Source: DATHSY01 sp046729855 (GTDB lineage Bacteria; Actinomycetota; UBA4738; HRBIN12). From it: a stretch of 56,358 bases of DNA. The DNA lies in the NCBI GenBank assembly GCA_046729855.1, contig JBKPHM010000060.1, forward strand, positions 1 through 56,358, given 5' to 3'. The position numbers and the translations under genes are program-made. Position 1 is the stretch's first letter. Each line of letters begins with the position of its first letter. This document shows positions 48,924 through 56,358 of this stretch, one piece after another. The notes under the pieces were generated by a model. That model saw nothing but the letters and a program-made list of their open reading frames with translations, was not told where the DNA came from and made no database searches.

Positions 48924-49487
48924 ATGCTGCTCGGGATAGCCGTCGTCTTGGTCGCAGCCAGCCTCGCGGGCGCAGTGCTCCTCTCGTCGCGTGCACCCGC
49001 TGTCAGCCTCGCACTCGTCGGCGGCGTGGCCGCGGGGTTGTGTCGCTTCTTCTACTTCGGCACGCGCCACGATCCGAAAGGCGTTCCGGCCGACATAGCG
49101 ATCTGGTCGACCTGCGGCCTGGTCGCGCTCGGTCTGATAGGACTGCTCAGGACACCGCGTGGGCCCACTCCGTTGCTCGGCCGCGCTGCGGTGGCGGTGG
49201 TCGCAATCACGCCGATGGCGGCCGCTAGTCTCGCAGTCGTGCTGCTCACGGCATGTCCGCTATACGTGACCGATCACGCAGGGTACTGCTTCCACGAGAT
49301 CGACGTGCTTGGCGGATGGATATCCCAAGTAGTCGTCCTATTCATCCTCGACGCGGCCGTCTTGACGGTCCTGCTGCTGGTGTCCGCGAAAGAGGCGGTC
49401 GGAACACGCATCCCGCTGAGCGGGACCCTCGGCTGGGTCGTTGGATCGAGCCCGACCGAACAGTCGAGCAAGGAACCGGACTCGTAA
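48924..49487 (+). CDS. Polytopic membrane protein, 187 aa
   Basis: ATG 48924 begins a protein with about five hydrophobic helices (LLGIAVVLVAASLAGAVLLS, VSLALVGGVAAGLCRFFYFG and others) and a soluble Ser-rich tail. Two Cys and several His occur in an external loop (LLTACPLYVTDHAGYCFHEI), which might bind metal or form a disulfide. No family recognised. It is divergent from the coiled-coil cluster. Confidence 0.65.
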   Translation: MLLGIAVVLVAASLAGAVLLSSRAPAVSLALVGGVAAGLCRFFYFGTRHDPKGVPADIAIWSTCGLVALGLIGLLRTPRGPTPLLGRAAVAVVAITPMAAASLAVVLLTACPLYVTDHAGYCFHEIDVLGGWISQVVVLFILDAAVLTVLLLVSAKEAVGTRIPLSGTLGWVVGSSPTEQSSKEPDS

Positions 49488-49559
49488 CGCCGCTCACGTG
49501 CCACGCTCAGCCGCCCGAACGCTCCAACGCGACGCGCGGAAAGGCTTGGGCCGCCGACC

Positions 49560-50453
49560 TTAGCCGCCGCAGTTCCCCTTGAGCAGTGAGGAGCACAGCT
49601 CTCGGATGTCGATGACGAACCCGATCCCGCCTCCCTCGATCGTCGAGGTCGTAAGGCCGAGGACGTCGCCGTACGCGTTGACGAGCGGGCCTCCGGAGTT
49701 CCCGGGATTGATCGGTGCGTCGGTCTGGATGTAGCCGGGGCGGAAGGCCGAGACGATCCCGACGGTGGCGGTGCCCTCCAGCCCGTACGGGGATCCGTAG
49801 GCAAGGACGGCGTCGCCGACGGCCGGCGGATGTCCGGCCTCGTACGCGCTGACCAGCACGGGCAGGCTGTCGTCGACCTTGACAAGCGCCACGTCCGAGA
49901 ACCGGTCCCAGCGCTCAACAGTGCCGTGCCATGACGCAAACCCGCTGCGGACGGTCACCCTCGCGCCGCGGACCGAGCCGTCGATCACGTGCTGGTTCGT
50001 CGCGATCCAGGTCTCGCCCCCGCTCGACTGGATGCCGAAGCCCGTGCCTTGGCCACCCTCGCTCACGATCGTGAACACGGCGTCGTCGATGCGCTCGACG
50101 ACCGCGGACGCGTCCAGGATGTCCCGGAAGCCCTCGGCGACCTCTTCGCGGACGGCCTCGACGTCGGTTGAGACGGTCTCCTCCAGGTCCTCCCCCTTCA
50201 CCTCGGCGACCACAACCCGCTCCTTCAGGGAGCGGAGCTCGGCCGTGAGCTCGCGCACCTGAGCCCGAAGGCTCAGTCCGTTCATTGCGGTCGAAATGAG
50301 CACCGTGAGGGCGACGATCGCGAGCACCGTGGCCCAGACCGGGATCTTGCGATCGCGGCCCATCGGGGCCGTCCCGGCGGCCGAGGACAGGGAAGGTGGG
50401 GTCAGGACGGCCGGTGACCGCGAGGTCGAGGGCCCCTCGTCGAACGGTTGCAC
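49560..50453 (-). CDS. Membrane-anchored trypsin-like serine protease, no PDZ domain
   Basis: A 297-aa protein. A disordered N-terminus precedes one transmembrane helix (ATVLAIVALTVLISTAMNGL) and a short coiled coil (VRELTAELRSLKERVVVAEV). The protease domain has the full triad: His in ATNQHVIDG, Asp in FSDVALVKVDD and Ser in NPGNSGGPLV. It is HtrA-like but ends after the protease domain. Expected to act outside the membrane, perhaps in envelope quality control. GTG 50453 is the longest start; ATG 50363 is an alternative. Confidence 0.88.
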   Translation of the reverse strand: MQPFDEGPSTSRSPAVLTPPSLSSAAGTAPMGRDRKIPVWATVLAIVALTVLISTAMNGLSLRAQVRELTAELRSLKERVVVAEVKGEDLEETVSTDVEAVREEVAEGFRDILDASAVVERIDDAVFTIVSEGGQGTGFGIQSSGGETWIATNQHVIDGSVRGARVTVRSGFASWHGTVERWDRFSDVALVKVDDSLPVLVSAYEAGHPPAVGDAVLAYGSPYGLEGTATVGIVSAFRPGYIQTDAPINPGNSGGPLVNAYGDVLGLTTSTIEGGGIGFVIDIRELCSSLLKGNCGG

Positions 50454-50633
50454 CTGAGCGCTATCGGCGTCGGGCCGCGATCCCTGTAGACCGGATAGAC
50501 CGGATTCCGTTCCGTCGCCGCGAACGTGTAACGCGGCCGCGAAGGCCCAGACGGTCCCTTCGACGGCGCGCCTCGACGCTTGCGGATCCCAGCGTCAACG
50601 ACATCCGATATCCCCATCGAAGGTGAGACGGTC

Positions 50634-50781
50634 ATGCGTCGCTTCACCAGGTGGGACCGCTCTGCGGTCCTCAGCCTCATGGCCGGGCCGTTCCGGTCGC
50701 GCCCGCGGTGCCCAAGTCGGCCGACGAGCCGGTGGGCCACGTGTACGTGCAGACAACGCCGCGGCCGGCAACGCCGGGTAG
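50634..50781 (+). pseudogene. N-terminal remnant of a secreted lactonase/YncE-like beta-propeller gene
   Basis: ATG 50634 opens a signal-peptide-like start (RWDRSAVLSLMAG). One base is missing in the G run at 50685-50687; the next frame gives AVPVAPAVPKSADEPVGHVY, then VQ. A second missing base near 50754 restores TNAAAGNA before a stop at 50779. The phrase VGHVYVQTNAAAGNA is how many secreted lactonase-fold propellers begin. The rest of the gene is gone. Confidence 0.5.
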
Positions 50782-50893
50782 ACAAGAACGTAGGCGCAGC
50801 ACCGTTCCAGCAACATCCCCCAACACTCGAAACATCGGCGGGAACCTCATTGCTGCCGACGGTGTATCGGCGATAGAGCGGAGGAGGAGGCGG

Positions 50894-51529
50894 ATGCAAG
50901 CGCGAGCGCTGTTTGCCGGAATCGTCGGAGCGCTCCTCCTGGCCGTTGCCTCCCCCGCTGCCGCCAAGTGGACGATCGCCAGGGCGCACATCAGCGGGCC
51001 GGGATTGGGCGGCGACCTCCGCATCTCCGGTCCGGCCATAGAGGGGATGTGGCACTCGGGGATCGATGTGGCCGGGGCCCTAGACGACACGAGGGCCGAT
51101 TCGGCAGTGGAGCTCGGCCTCGCGGCTGCCGAGCTCGGGCCAAGGTACCTAGTTACCTACCGGATCCACGCTGGGGGGAGCACGGCGGTCGAGATCGTGC
51201 GGCAGGAGCTGTACCCCTACGCCAAGGGTGGCCCGGTGACCTACACGCCCCCGGGGCAGCGCATCGCGGAGGACATGCCATGGGGAGGAGTGATCTCCGC
51301 GGGCTGGTATCAGAGCTCCCTGGAGTTCTTCGATTACCTGGTGGACCAGGGACTGCCCGAGACCAGGCCCGTAATTGCCGCCGATCATGAGTCCGCCCCG
51401 GCTACCGCGCCCACCGCCGCGACGCTCTGGGGCTTGATCGCGCTGGCGCTCGCCGGGCTGGTGGCCCTATCGGTGGCGGCCGTGCGGCTGCGTCGCCGCG
51501 TCGTCGCGGTGGCCAGGGCGCACCGCTGA
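50894..51529 (+). CDS. Exported protein with C-terminal membrane anchor, 211 aa
   Basis: ATG 50894 follows GAGGAGGAGGCGG. A signal peptide (LFAGIVGALLLAVASPAAA) precedes an external beta-rich domain of about 140 residues (ARAHISGPGLGGDLRISGPA, GPRYLVTYRIHAGG), and a C-terminal helix (ATLWGLIALALAGLVALSVA) plus basic tail anchors it. Topology is clear; function is not. No family recognised. Confidence 0.75.
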   Translation: MQARALFAGIVGALLLAVASPAAAKWTIARAHISGPGLGGDLRISGPAIEGMWHSGIDVAGALDDTRADSAVELGLAAAELGPRYLVTYRIHAGGSTAVEIVRQELYPYAKGGPVTYTPPGQRIAEDMPWGGVISAGWYQSSLEFFDYLVDQGLPETRPVIAADHESAPATAPTAATLWGLIALALAGLVALSVAAVRLRRRVVAVARAHR

Positions 51530-51595
51530 ACGCGCGACCTGGGCCCGCCGTCCGGCGACATTCCCACCCACGTCGGCGGCGTATCGCCCGACGTT

Positions 51596-51601
51596 TAGGC
51601 T
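51596..51601 (+). promoter_or_regulatory. Candidate -10 TAGGCT
   Basis: TAGGCT lies nine bases before an ATG at 51611 whose frame looks noncoding after about 35 codons. It more likely drives the pair of genes starting at 51715. Confidence 0.35.
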
Positions 51602-51714
51602 TCTCGTTCTATGAATGAAGACGGGGACGGGGTGGTGATATCCGAAATGCGCTCGCTGACTTCCAACATTTTGATTGCTCCACTCCCAGCTGTGAGCGAC
51701 GAAGCGGAGCCTTG

Positions 51715-51978
51715 GTGGCAGCGCAGCACGACACCGTCAGCTACCACACCGTGCGCCGCTACACCGTCCGGATATGGCTCGAACCACGTGCCGGCACCGT
51801 CGAGTACAAGGCCGTCACGTCGTTGGGCGAACTGAAGGCCGCTGCCATGGCGGTGTCGGCCCCGAAGGCCGACCAGCCTGAGGCGCGGTATTCAGTCGTC
51901 GAAGTGACGCAGGTCGAGACGGAGTTTGTCATCGATCGGGAGCGCGACCTTCTTGATTACTGGGGAAAGGTCGATTGA
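51715..51978 (+). CDS. Hypothetical protein, 87 aa
   Basis: GTG 51715 has GGAG five bases upstream. The sequence alternates beta strands and helices (RRYTVRIWLEPRAGTVEYKA, ARYSVVEVTQVETEFVIDRE) and ends with an acidic/aromatic tail. No Cys, no membrane segment, no family recognised. A second unknown gene follows. Confidence 0.55.
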   Translation: MAAQHDTVSYHTVRRYTVRIWLEPRAGTVEYKAVTSLGELKAAAMAVSAPKADQPEARYSVVEVTQVETEFVIDRERDLLDYWGKVD

Positions 51979-52042
51979 TGCTCGGCAGACGGGCGACGTC
52001 GACGTCGATGTTTCGTATCAGCAACGGAAGAACGGAACGTCC

Positions 52043-52354
52043 GTGGTGAAAGACCTCAAACCGCCCATCCGGTGGCTCCGGTCGTACCGGGGGGACGAGG
52101 TTGCACCTCGGAAGGGCAGGCCTGTGCACGGTGGCGTGATTCTCGCGCAGCAGCCGGAGGCTTTAGCGTCCGACGACGTCGCCCTCTACCTGGCCGAGGC
52201 GCCACTCGATGCAGAGGTCGTGGGAGACGACAAGCACGACCGGTTTCTGTGGCTACTGCTCGACCAGGCGCTGCCGAAGTGTCTACCCTCAGTCGTTGCC
52301 TCGGGCCTCGCCAACGCCGCGGCGTGGATAGACGGCCGGTCTGCGGCGATCTAG
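52043..52354 (+). CDS. Hypothetical protein, about 103 aa
   Basis: Two adjacent GTG codons (52043, 52046) could start it; a weak GGAACG lies upstream. The translation has balanced composition: VHGGVILAQQPEALASDDVA, then LYLAEAPLDAEVVG and FLWLLLDQALPKCLPSVVAS. No known domain. The frame is open further upstream, so the start is uncertain. Confidence 0.5.
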   Translation: MVKDLKPPIRWLRSYRGDEVAPRKGRPVHGGVILAQQPEALASDDVALYLAEAPLDAEVVGDDKHDRFLWLLLDQALPKCLPSVVASGLANAAAWIDGRSAAI

Positions 52355-52522
52355 CCCCGCTTCACGGGACATTCCCCAACGCTCGCGCACCAGAGCGACG
52401 CCTCGCCGGACGTCAACCTCTCGATCCGGGGATAGAGCTCCTTGTGCGCACGCCTTGAGATCCCGACCCATGAGTGGGGTAGACCCTTCGTCATCTCATT
52501 GCGGCAGCCAGTCTTCCCTGCA

Positions 52523-52528
52523 TAGGCT
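52523..52528 (+). promoter_or_regulatory. -10 hexamer TAGGCT of the cyclase-ATPase gene
   Basis: TAGGCT is followed by exactly six bases and ATG 52535. Confidence 0.55.
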
Positions 52529-52534
52529 CCTGCG

Positions 52535-55500
52535 ATGGCGACCTGCCCATCCTGCGCTCACGAGAACCGGGGAGGCGCGAAGTTCTGCGAGGAGTGTGCA
52601 ACGCCCCTCAGCACACCTACTCGTCTCCTCGCCGAGGAGCGCAGGATCGTGACATGCCTGTTCTGTGACCTCGTCGGATTCACCGCTATCTCGGAAGGCG
52701 CCGATCCCGAAGACGTCGACCGGATGCTGACGGCCTACTTCGAAATGGCCCGCGCACAGATCGAGGGCCATGGCGGGGTCGTCCAGAAATTCATCGGGGA
52801 TGCCGTCGTCGGAGTCTTCGGGGTGCCGGCCGCACACGAGGACGATCCCGAGCGCGCGGTGCGTGCGGGTCTTCGGATCGCCGAGGACGCCGAGGAGCTA
52901 GAGGCGGTCGGCGGTGCGCCCTTGCTTCTACGGGTCGGGATCAACACGGGGGAGGCGCTCGTGCGTCTCGGGATACCACCCGGCTCGGGGGAAGGGTTCA
53001 TGTCCGGAGACTCGATCAACACCGCCTCGAGGATCCAGTCGGTCGCCCCTAAGATGGGTGTGGCGGTGGGCCTCGGCACCTATGAGGCGACGACGGTGGT
53101 CTTCGACTACGAAGAGCTCGAACCGGCCACCCTCAAGGGCAAGGCTGAGCCGGTGCGGGTCTTTCACGCGAAGTCCCCGAGGGCACGGTTCGGGGCCGAC
53201 ATCACCCGAACCCACGACACCCCGTTCATCGGACGCGAAATAGACCTCGCCCTGCTGAAGGGCATCTTCGCCAAGACCCTGGCTGCGACCTCACCCCAGC
53301 TCGTCACCGTCGTCGGTGAACCCGGTCTCGGCAAGAGCCGGGTCGTCGCGGAGCTCGGTGCTTACGTGGACGCCCTTCCCGATTTCATCATCTGGCGACA
53401 GGGGCGGTGCCTCCCCTACGGAGAGGGCATCACGTTCTGGGCGCTCGGCGAGATTGTGAAGGCTCACGCAGGGATCTTGGAATCAGACGCACCCGACGTC
53501 GCCCAAGCCAAGCTCGACGTGGTGCTTCCCGAAGGCGACGAGCAAGCCTGGTTCCGCCAGCGGCTGCTACCGCTGCTCGGTATCGAGGCCACATCCCAAG
53601 CCGAGCGCGAGGAGTTGTTCACCGCATGGCGGCGGTTCCTAGAGCACGTCTCCGAGCGGGACCCGACGGTGCTTGTGTTCGAGGACCTTCACTGGGCCGA
53701 CGACGCGATGCTCGCGTTCTTGGAGCACCTCGCTGATCTTGCTGAAGCCGTTCCCCTGCTCGTCGTCGGGACCGCTCGGCCCGAACTGTTCGAGCGTCAT
53801 CCCGACTTCGGCACCGGGATGCGGAACGCCAACACGATCAACCTGTCGCCGCTCAGCGAGGAAGAGACCGGACGTCTGGTGTCAGCACTCCTCGAGTCCA
53901 CCGTGATCCCCGCCGAGCTGCAGCAGCCGATCCTCGATCGTGCGGGCGGCAACCCGCTCTACGCCGAGGAGTTCGTACGCCTGCTGCGTGACAAGGACCT
54001 GGTCGTGAAGAAAGGCGCGAGCTGGCACCTCCGCGAAGGTGCCGAGGTCCCGTTCCCGGACTCGGTGCAAGCCTTGATCGCTGCACGCCTTGACACGCTC
54101 GGACCCGAGGCGAAATCGATGCTCGCCGATGCGGCCGTCGTCGGAAGGGTCTTCTGGGCCGGTGCCGTCGCGCAGATGGGGGGACGGGACCTCATGGAGG
54201 TGCAGGGCACGGTCGAGGAACTCTCGCGCAAGCAACTCATCCGCCCCGCACGGAGCTCCTCGATCGAGGGCGAGGCCGAGTACTCCTTTTGGCATATCCT
54301 GGCCCGCGACGTCGCCTACGGTCAGCTGCCGAGGGCCTCCCGAGCATCCCGCCACGTTAACGCCGCACGCTGGATCGAGTCCAAGGCACCCGAACGGGTG
54401 GAGGATCTCGCCGATGTCCTCGCCTACCACTACGCGACTGCCCAGGATCTTGCACGGGCCTCGGGGCAGACCGAGCGGGCGGAAGAGCTCAAGGCACCCG
54501 CACTCCGGTTCCTCATTCTCGCCGGTGAGCGTGCGCTCGGGCTGGACACCGTCGCTGCGCTCGCGAACCTCGAGCGGGCGCTCGCGCTCGCCCCGCCCGG
54601 CCACCCCGAACGCCCGGAGGCGCTTGTCCGCTTCGGCGAGGCGGCGGCGAACGCCGCGCGCCACGCGGAGGCGAGAGAGACCCTGGAGGAGGCGATCTCA
54701 GCATTCCGTGCGCGGGGCGATCTCCCTGCCACTGCCCGGGCGATGCTGATACTCGGCAGAGCGCTTGGCCTGGAGGGCGATTCGCGGACATGGACCCTGC
54801 CCGCGGAGGCGCTAGCGCTCTTGGAGCCCCTCGGGCCCTCGCCCGAGCTCGTCGGGCCGCTCATCGAAGTGGCCGTTGTCGAGGCCCTCCGGGGAAGATC
54901 CGAATTCGCGATCCAACTCACCGAGCGGGCCCTCGCTCTCGCCTCGGGGCTCGGCCTTCCTCGTCCGGCGCGAGCCCTAGGCTTCCGCGGCATGGCCCGC
55001 ACCGATCTCGGGGACCCAGGAGGCCTACGGGACTATCGCGAGGCAATCGCGCTCGCGAGCGAAGCCGGGCAGGGAAACGAGGTCGCCCTACTCCACAACA
55101 ACCTTGCGATAGCCCTATCGGCGTTCAACGGTCCAGAGGCAGCGCAGGAGGTCTTGCGCGCCGGGATCGTCTACGCCAAGGCCCGGGGGCTCGCTACGTG
55201 GGTCGATGGCCTCATAGGAAGCCTGTCCCAAGCGCTGATCGACACGGGCGAGCTCGAGGAGGCATTGAGCCTCGCTGCTGAGGTCGGCCACCGCTCCGAA
55301 GCGACTGGAGGCGTATTCGTCCTCGTCTCGGTCCGCGCTGCGCAGGCGTGGATCGCGGCCCTGCGGGGCTCGGCCGATCAGGTGGCCGGTGTGCTCGAAT
55401 GGCTCGAGTCCGCCGCCCGCGCGACCGAAGATCCGCAGATGGTCGTGGGCGGCCTGGGCCCGGCCGCCCTCGCGCGCGCCGCGCTCGGTCAGGACGAGGC

Positions 55501-55954
55501 AGCAGCGGCGTTGCTCACGGAGCTCGAGACCTACCCAGGCGTTCGAGACAATCAGACCTACCCCATCATGCTTCCCACGATGGTGCGGACCGCGTTAGGG
55601 ATGGGTGATCTCGCGCTCGCCGAGCGACTCGTCGCCGAGGTCGAGCCTCGCTACACGTACGCCGAGCACACCCTCAACGCGACGCACGCCAGTCTCACCG
55701 AGGCTCGAGGAGACCTGCTAGTCGCCGCTGATGCCTACGCCGATGCCGCCGATCGTTGGGGCCGCTTCGGTGTCGTCACCGAGCAGGCATTTGCCTTGCT
55801 CGGCCATGGCCGGTGTCTCCTCAGGCTCTCCCGGCCGACCGAGGCAGCGGCGGCCTTGCGAGACGCTCGCGAGATCTTCGAGCGGCTCGGTGCGGCTCCC
55901 GCGCTTAACAACATCGACTCGTTCTTACGGCAGTCGATCGCTCTCAGCTCCTAG
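52535..55954 (+). CDS. Class III adenylate/guanylate cyclase fused to AAA/STAND ATPase and TPR repeats
   Basis: A 1,139-aa soluble regulator. Residues 1-25 are a zinc ribbon (CPSCAHENRGGAKFCEEC). Residues ~35-215 are a class III cyclase with both metal-binding Asp (CLFCDLVGFTAISEG and VQKFIGDAVVGVFG). An ATPase follows with P-loop VGEPGLGKSR and Walker B LVFEDLHWADD. From ~650 the protein is helical TPR-like repeats. This layout is common in Actinobacteria and resembles soluble adenylyl cyclases. It probably makes cAMP under control of nucleotide state and protein binding. It is monocistronic from a leaderless promoter. Confidence 0.93.
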   Translation: MATCPSCAHENRGGAKFCEECATPLSTPTRLLAEERRIVTCLFCDLVGFTAISEGADPEDVDRMLTAYFEMARAQIEGHGGVVQKFIGDAVVGVFGVPAAHEDDPERAVRAGLRIAEDAEELEAVGGAPLLLRVGINTGEALVRLGIPPGSGEGFMSGDSINTASRIQSVAPKMGVAVGLGTYEATTVVFDYEELEPATLKGKAEPVRVFHAKSPRARFGADITRTHDTPFIGREIDLALLKGIFAKTLAATSPQLVTVVGEPGLGKSRVVAELGAYVDALPDFIIWRQGRCLPYGEGITFWALGEIVKAHAGILESDAPDVAQAKLDVVLPEGDEQAWFRQRLLPLLGIEATSQAEREELFTAWRRFLEHVSERDPTVLVFEDLHWADDAMLAFLEHLADLAEAVPLLVVGTARPELFERHPDFGTGMRNANTINLSPLSEEETGRLVSALLESTVIPAELQQPILDRAGGNPLYAEEFVRLLRDKDLVVKKGASWHLREGAEVPFPDSVQALIAARLDTLGPEAKSMLADAAVVGRVFWAGAVAQMGGRDLMEVQGTVEELSRKQLIRPARSSSIEGEAEYSFWHILARDVAYGQLPRASRASRHVNAARWIESKAPERVEDLADVLAYHYATAQDLARASGQTERAEELKAPALRFLILAGERALGLDTVAALANLERALALAPPGHPERPEALVRFGEAAANAARHAEARETLEEAISAFRARGDLPATARAMLILGRALGLEGDSRTWTLPAEALALLEPLGPSPELVGPLIEVAVVEALRGRSEFAIQLTERALALASGLGLPRPARALGFRGMARTDLGDPGGLRDYREAIALASEAGQGNEVALLHNNLAIALSAFNGPEAAQEVLRAGIVYAKARGLATWVDGLIGSLSQALIDTGELEEALSLAAEVGHRSEATGGVFVLVSVRAAQAWIAALRGSADQVAGVLEWLESAARATEDPQMVVGGLGPAALARAALGQDEAAAALLTELETYPGVRDNQTYPIMLPTMVRTALGMGDLALAERLVAEVEPRYTYAEHTLNATHASLTEARGDLLVAADAYADAADRWGRFGVVTEQAFALLGHGRCLLRLSRPTEAAAALRDAREIFERLGAAPALNNIDSFLRQSIALSS

Positions 55955-56358
55955 ACATGACCATGGCGGGAACGCCCTGACGAGAATGCTGGCCGTTCGT
56001 TACGTCTGGACACCTGTGTGTCGCCTGGTGACATCACTGCTCGTCGGCTGAGGCCTTGAGTTCCGGTCTCTACGGTGATCACGACACCCTGCCCAGGCCT
56101 TGGCCGCCGCCAGCAGCCTTCACTTCGGGTTGATGGTCGCGTTGTTCACCGGGATGCAAGGGGCCCGTCCCCGCACCCAGAGCGCGCCCGTCCCGTCCCG
56201 GCCGAGGCCCTGCCGCCCCACGCCTTTCCCAGCGACCCGAGTCGTGCTCGCGACCATCGACCGTCGCGGTCGGCGGATAACGTTCCATCTCCGTAGACCT
56301 CTGAGGGCGTCGGGGATTGTCTTCCCTTGTCCGTCCACCGACTGCCATACTCGTCCTT
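55955..56358. other. 400 bp downstream of the cyclase gene, no supported gene
   Basis: Small open frames occur on both strands. A minus-strand frame ends at about 56120 with RAPCIPVNNATINPK, which could be the C-terminus of a gene starting beyond the window. Its upstream residues are Arg-rich and unconvincing, so nothing is called. Confidence 0.4.

Noticed and set aside
56120..56338. Minus-strand frame ending CIPVNNATINPK
   Set aside because: Composition upstream of the last 20 residues is unconvincing and no start or family can be identified within the window.

Overview
The window is GC-rich bacterial DNA. Gene content points to a deep-branching actinobacterium (Actinomycetota), with a Chloroflexota/Dormibacterota-like soil lineage as the alternative. 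Indicators are an MptB-like mannosyltransferase, LigC plus a LigD-type polymerase, FmdB, a urease gamma/beta fusion, a bacterial translin, class III cyclase-ATPase-TPR regulation and many leaderless-type starts. Lineage is inferred from gene families only. No rRNA, CRISPR array or intact insertion sequence was seen. Two tRNA genes are present: Arg-CCU and Ala-CGC.

Layout. 1-2.2 kb: a NarL-type response regulator and its sensor kinase beside a wrecked GH15 gene. 2.3-4.5 kb: a slipin/NfeD membrane-quality pair. 5.1-9.1 kb: a MerR-like gene, small proteins, and nhaA with a CBS-STAS fusion. 9.3-12.3 kb: tRNA-Arg, a frameshifted lipoprotein gene, and a divergent two-gene urease-like operon without maturation genes. 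12.3-16.4 kb: glycogen phosphorylase, then LigD-type polymerase and LigC. 16.5-25.8 kb: envelope genes (metallophosphoesterase, two polytopic membrane proteins, UppP, a CpaB-like SAF protein) and the TldD/PmbA protease pair. 25.9-31.4 kb: MTA phosphorylase, FmdB, galU, moeA, moaC, translin and tRNA-Ala. 31.4-34.6 kb: an accessory segment starting at tRNA-Ala, with an integrase remnant, a phosphotransferase and a delta-60 repeat protein. 34.8-38.5 kb: small proteins, CHRD protein, methyltransferase, tag and a LysA-like enzyme. 38.4-48.8 kb: bactofilin, RDD protein and a co-directional cluster of six minus-strand genes. 48.9-56.4 kb: membrane protein, trypsin-like protease, small unknowns and a large cyclase-ATPase-TPR protein.

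The most unusual locus is 40.1-48.8 kb. It encodes a 101-aa protein, a 1,340-aa coiled coil ending in a histidine-kinase-like module without the phospho-acceptor His, two related membrane proteins sharing N- and C-terminal motifs, a membrane-anchored MshEN (c-di-GMP-type) protein without ATPase, and a DivIVA-like coiled coil. I infer a membrane-tethered coiled-coil scaffold that may read c-di-GMP. I do not recognise it as a described system.

Two genome-scale patterns recur. First, many genes start 6-11 nt after a TANNNT hexamer, the layout of leaderless transcripts, and three divergent pairs have -10 boxes sharing the same TA. Second, several gene remnants carry single-base frameshifts while the very long genes are intact, suggesting real decay rather than random sequencing error.
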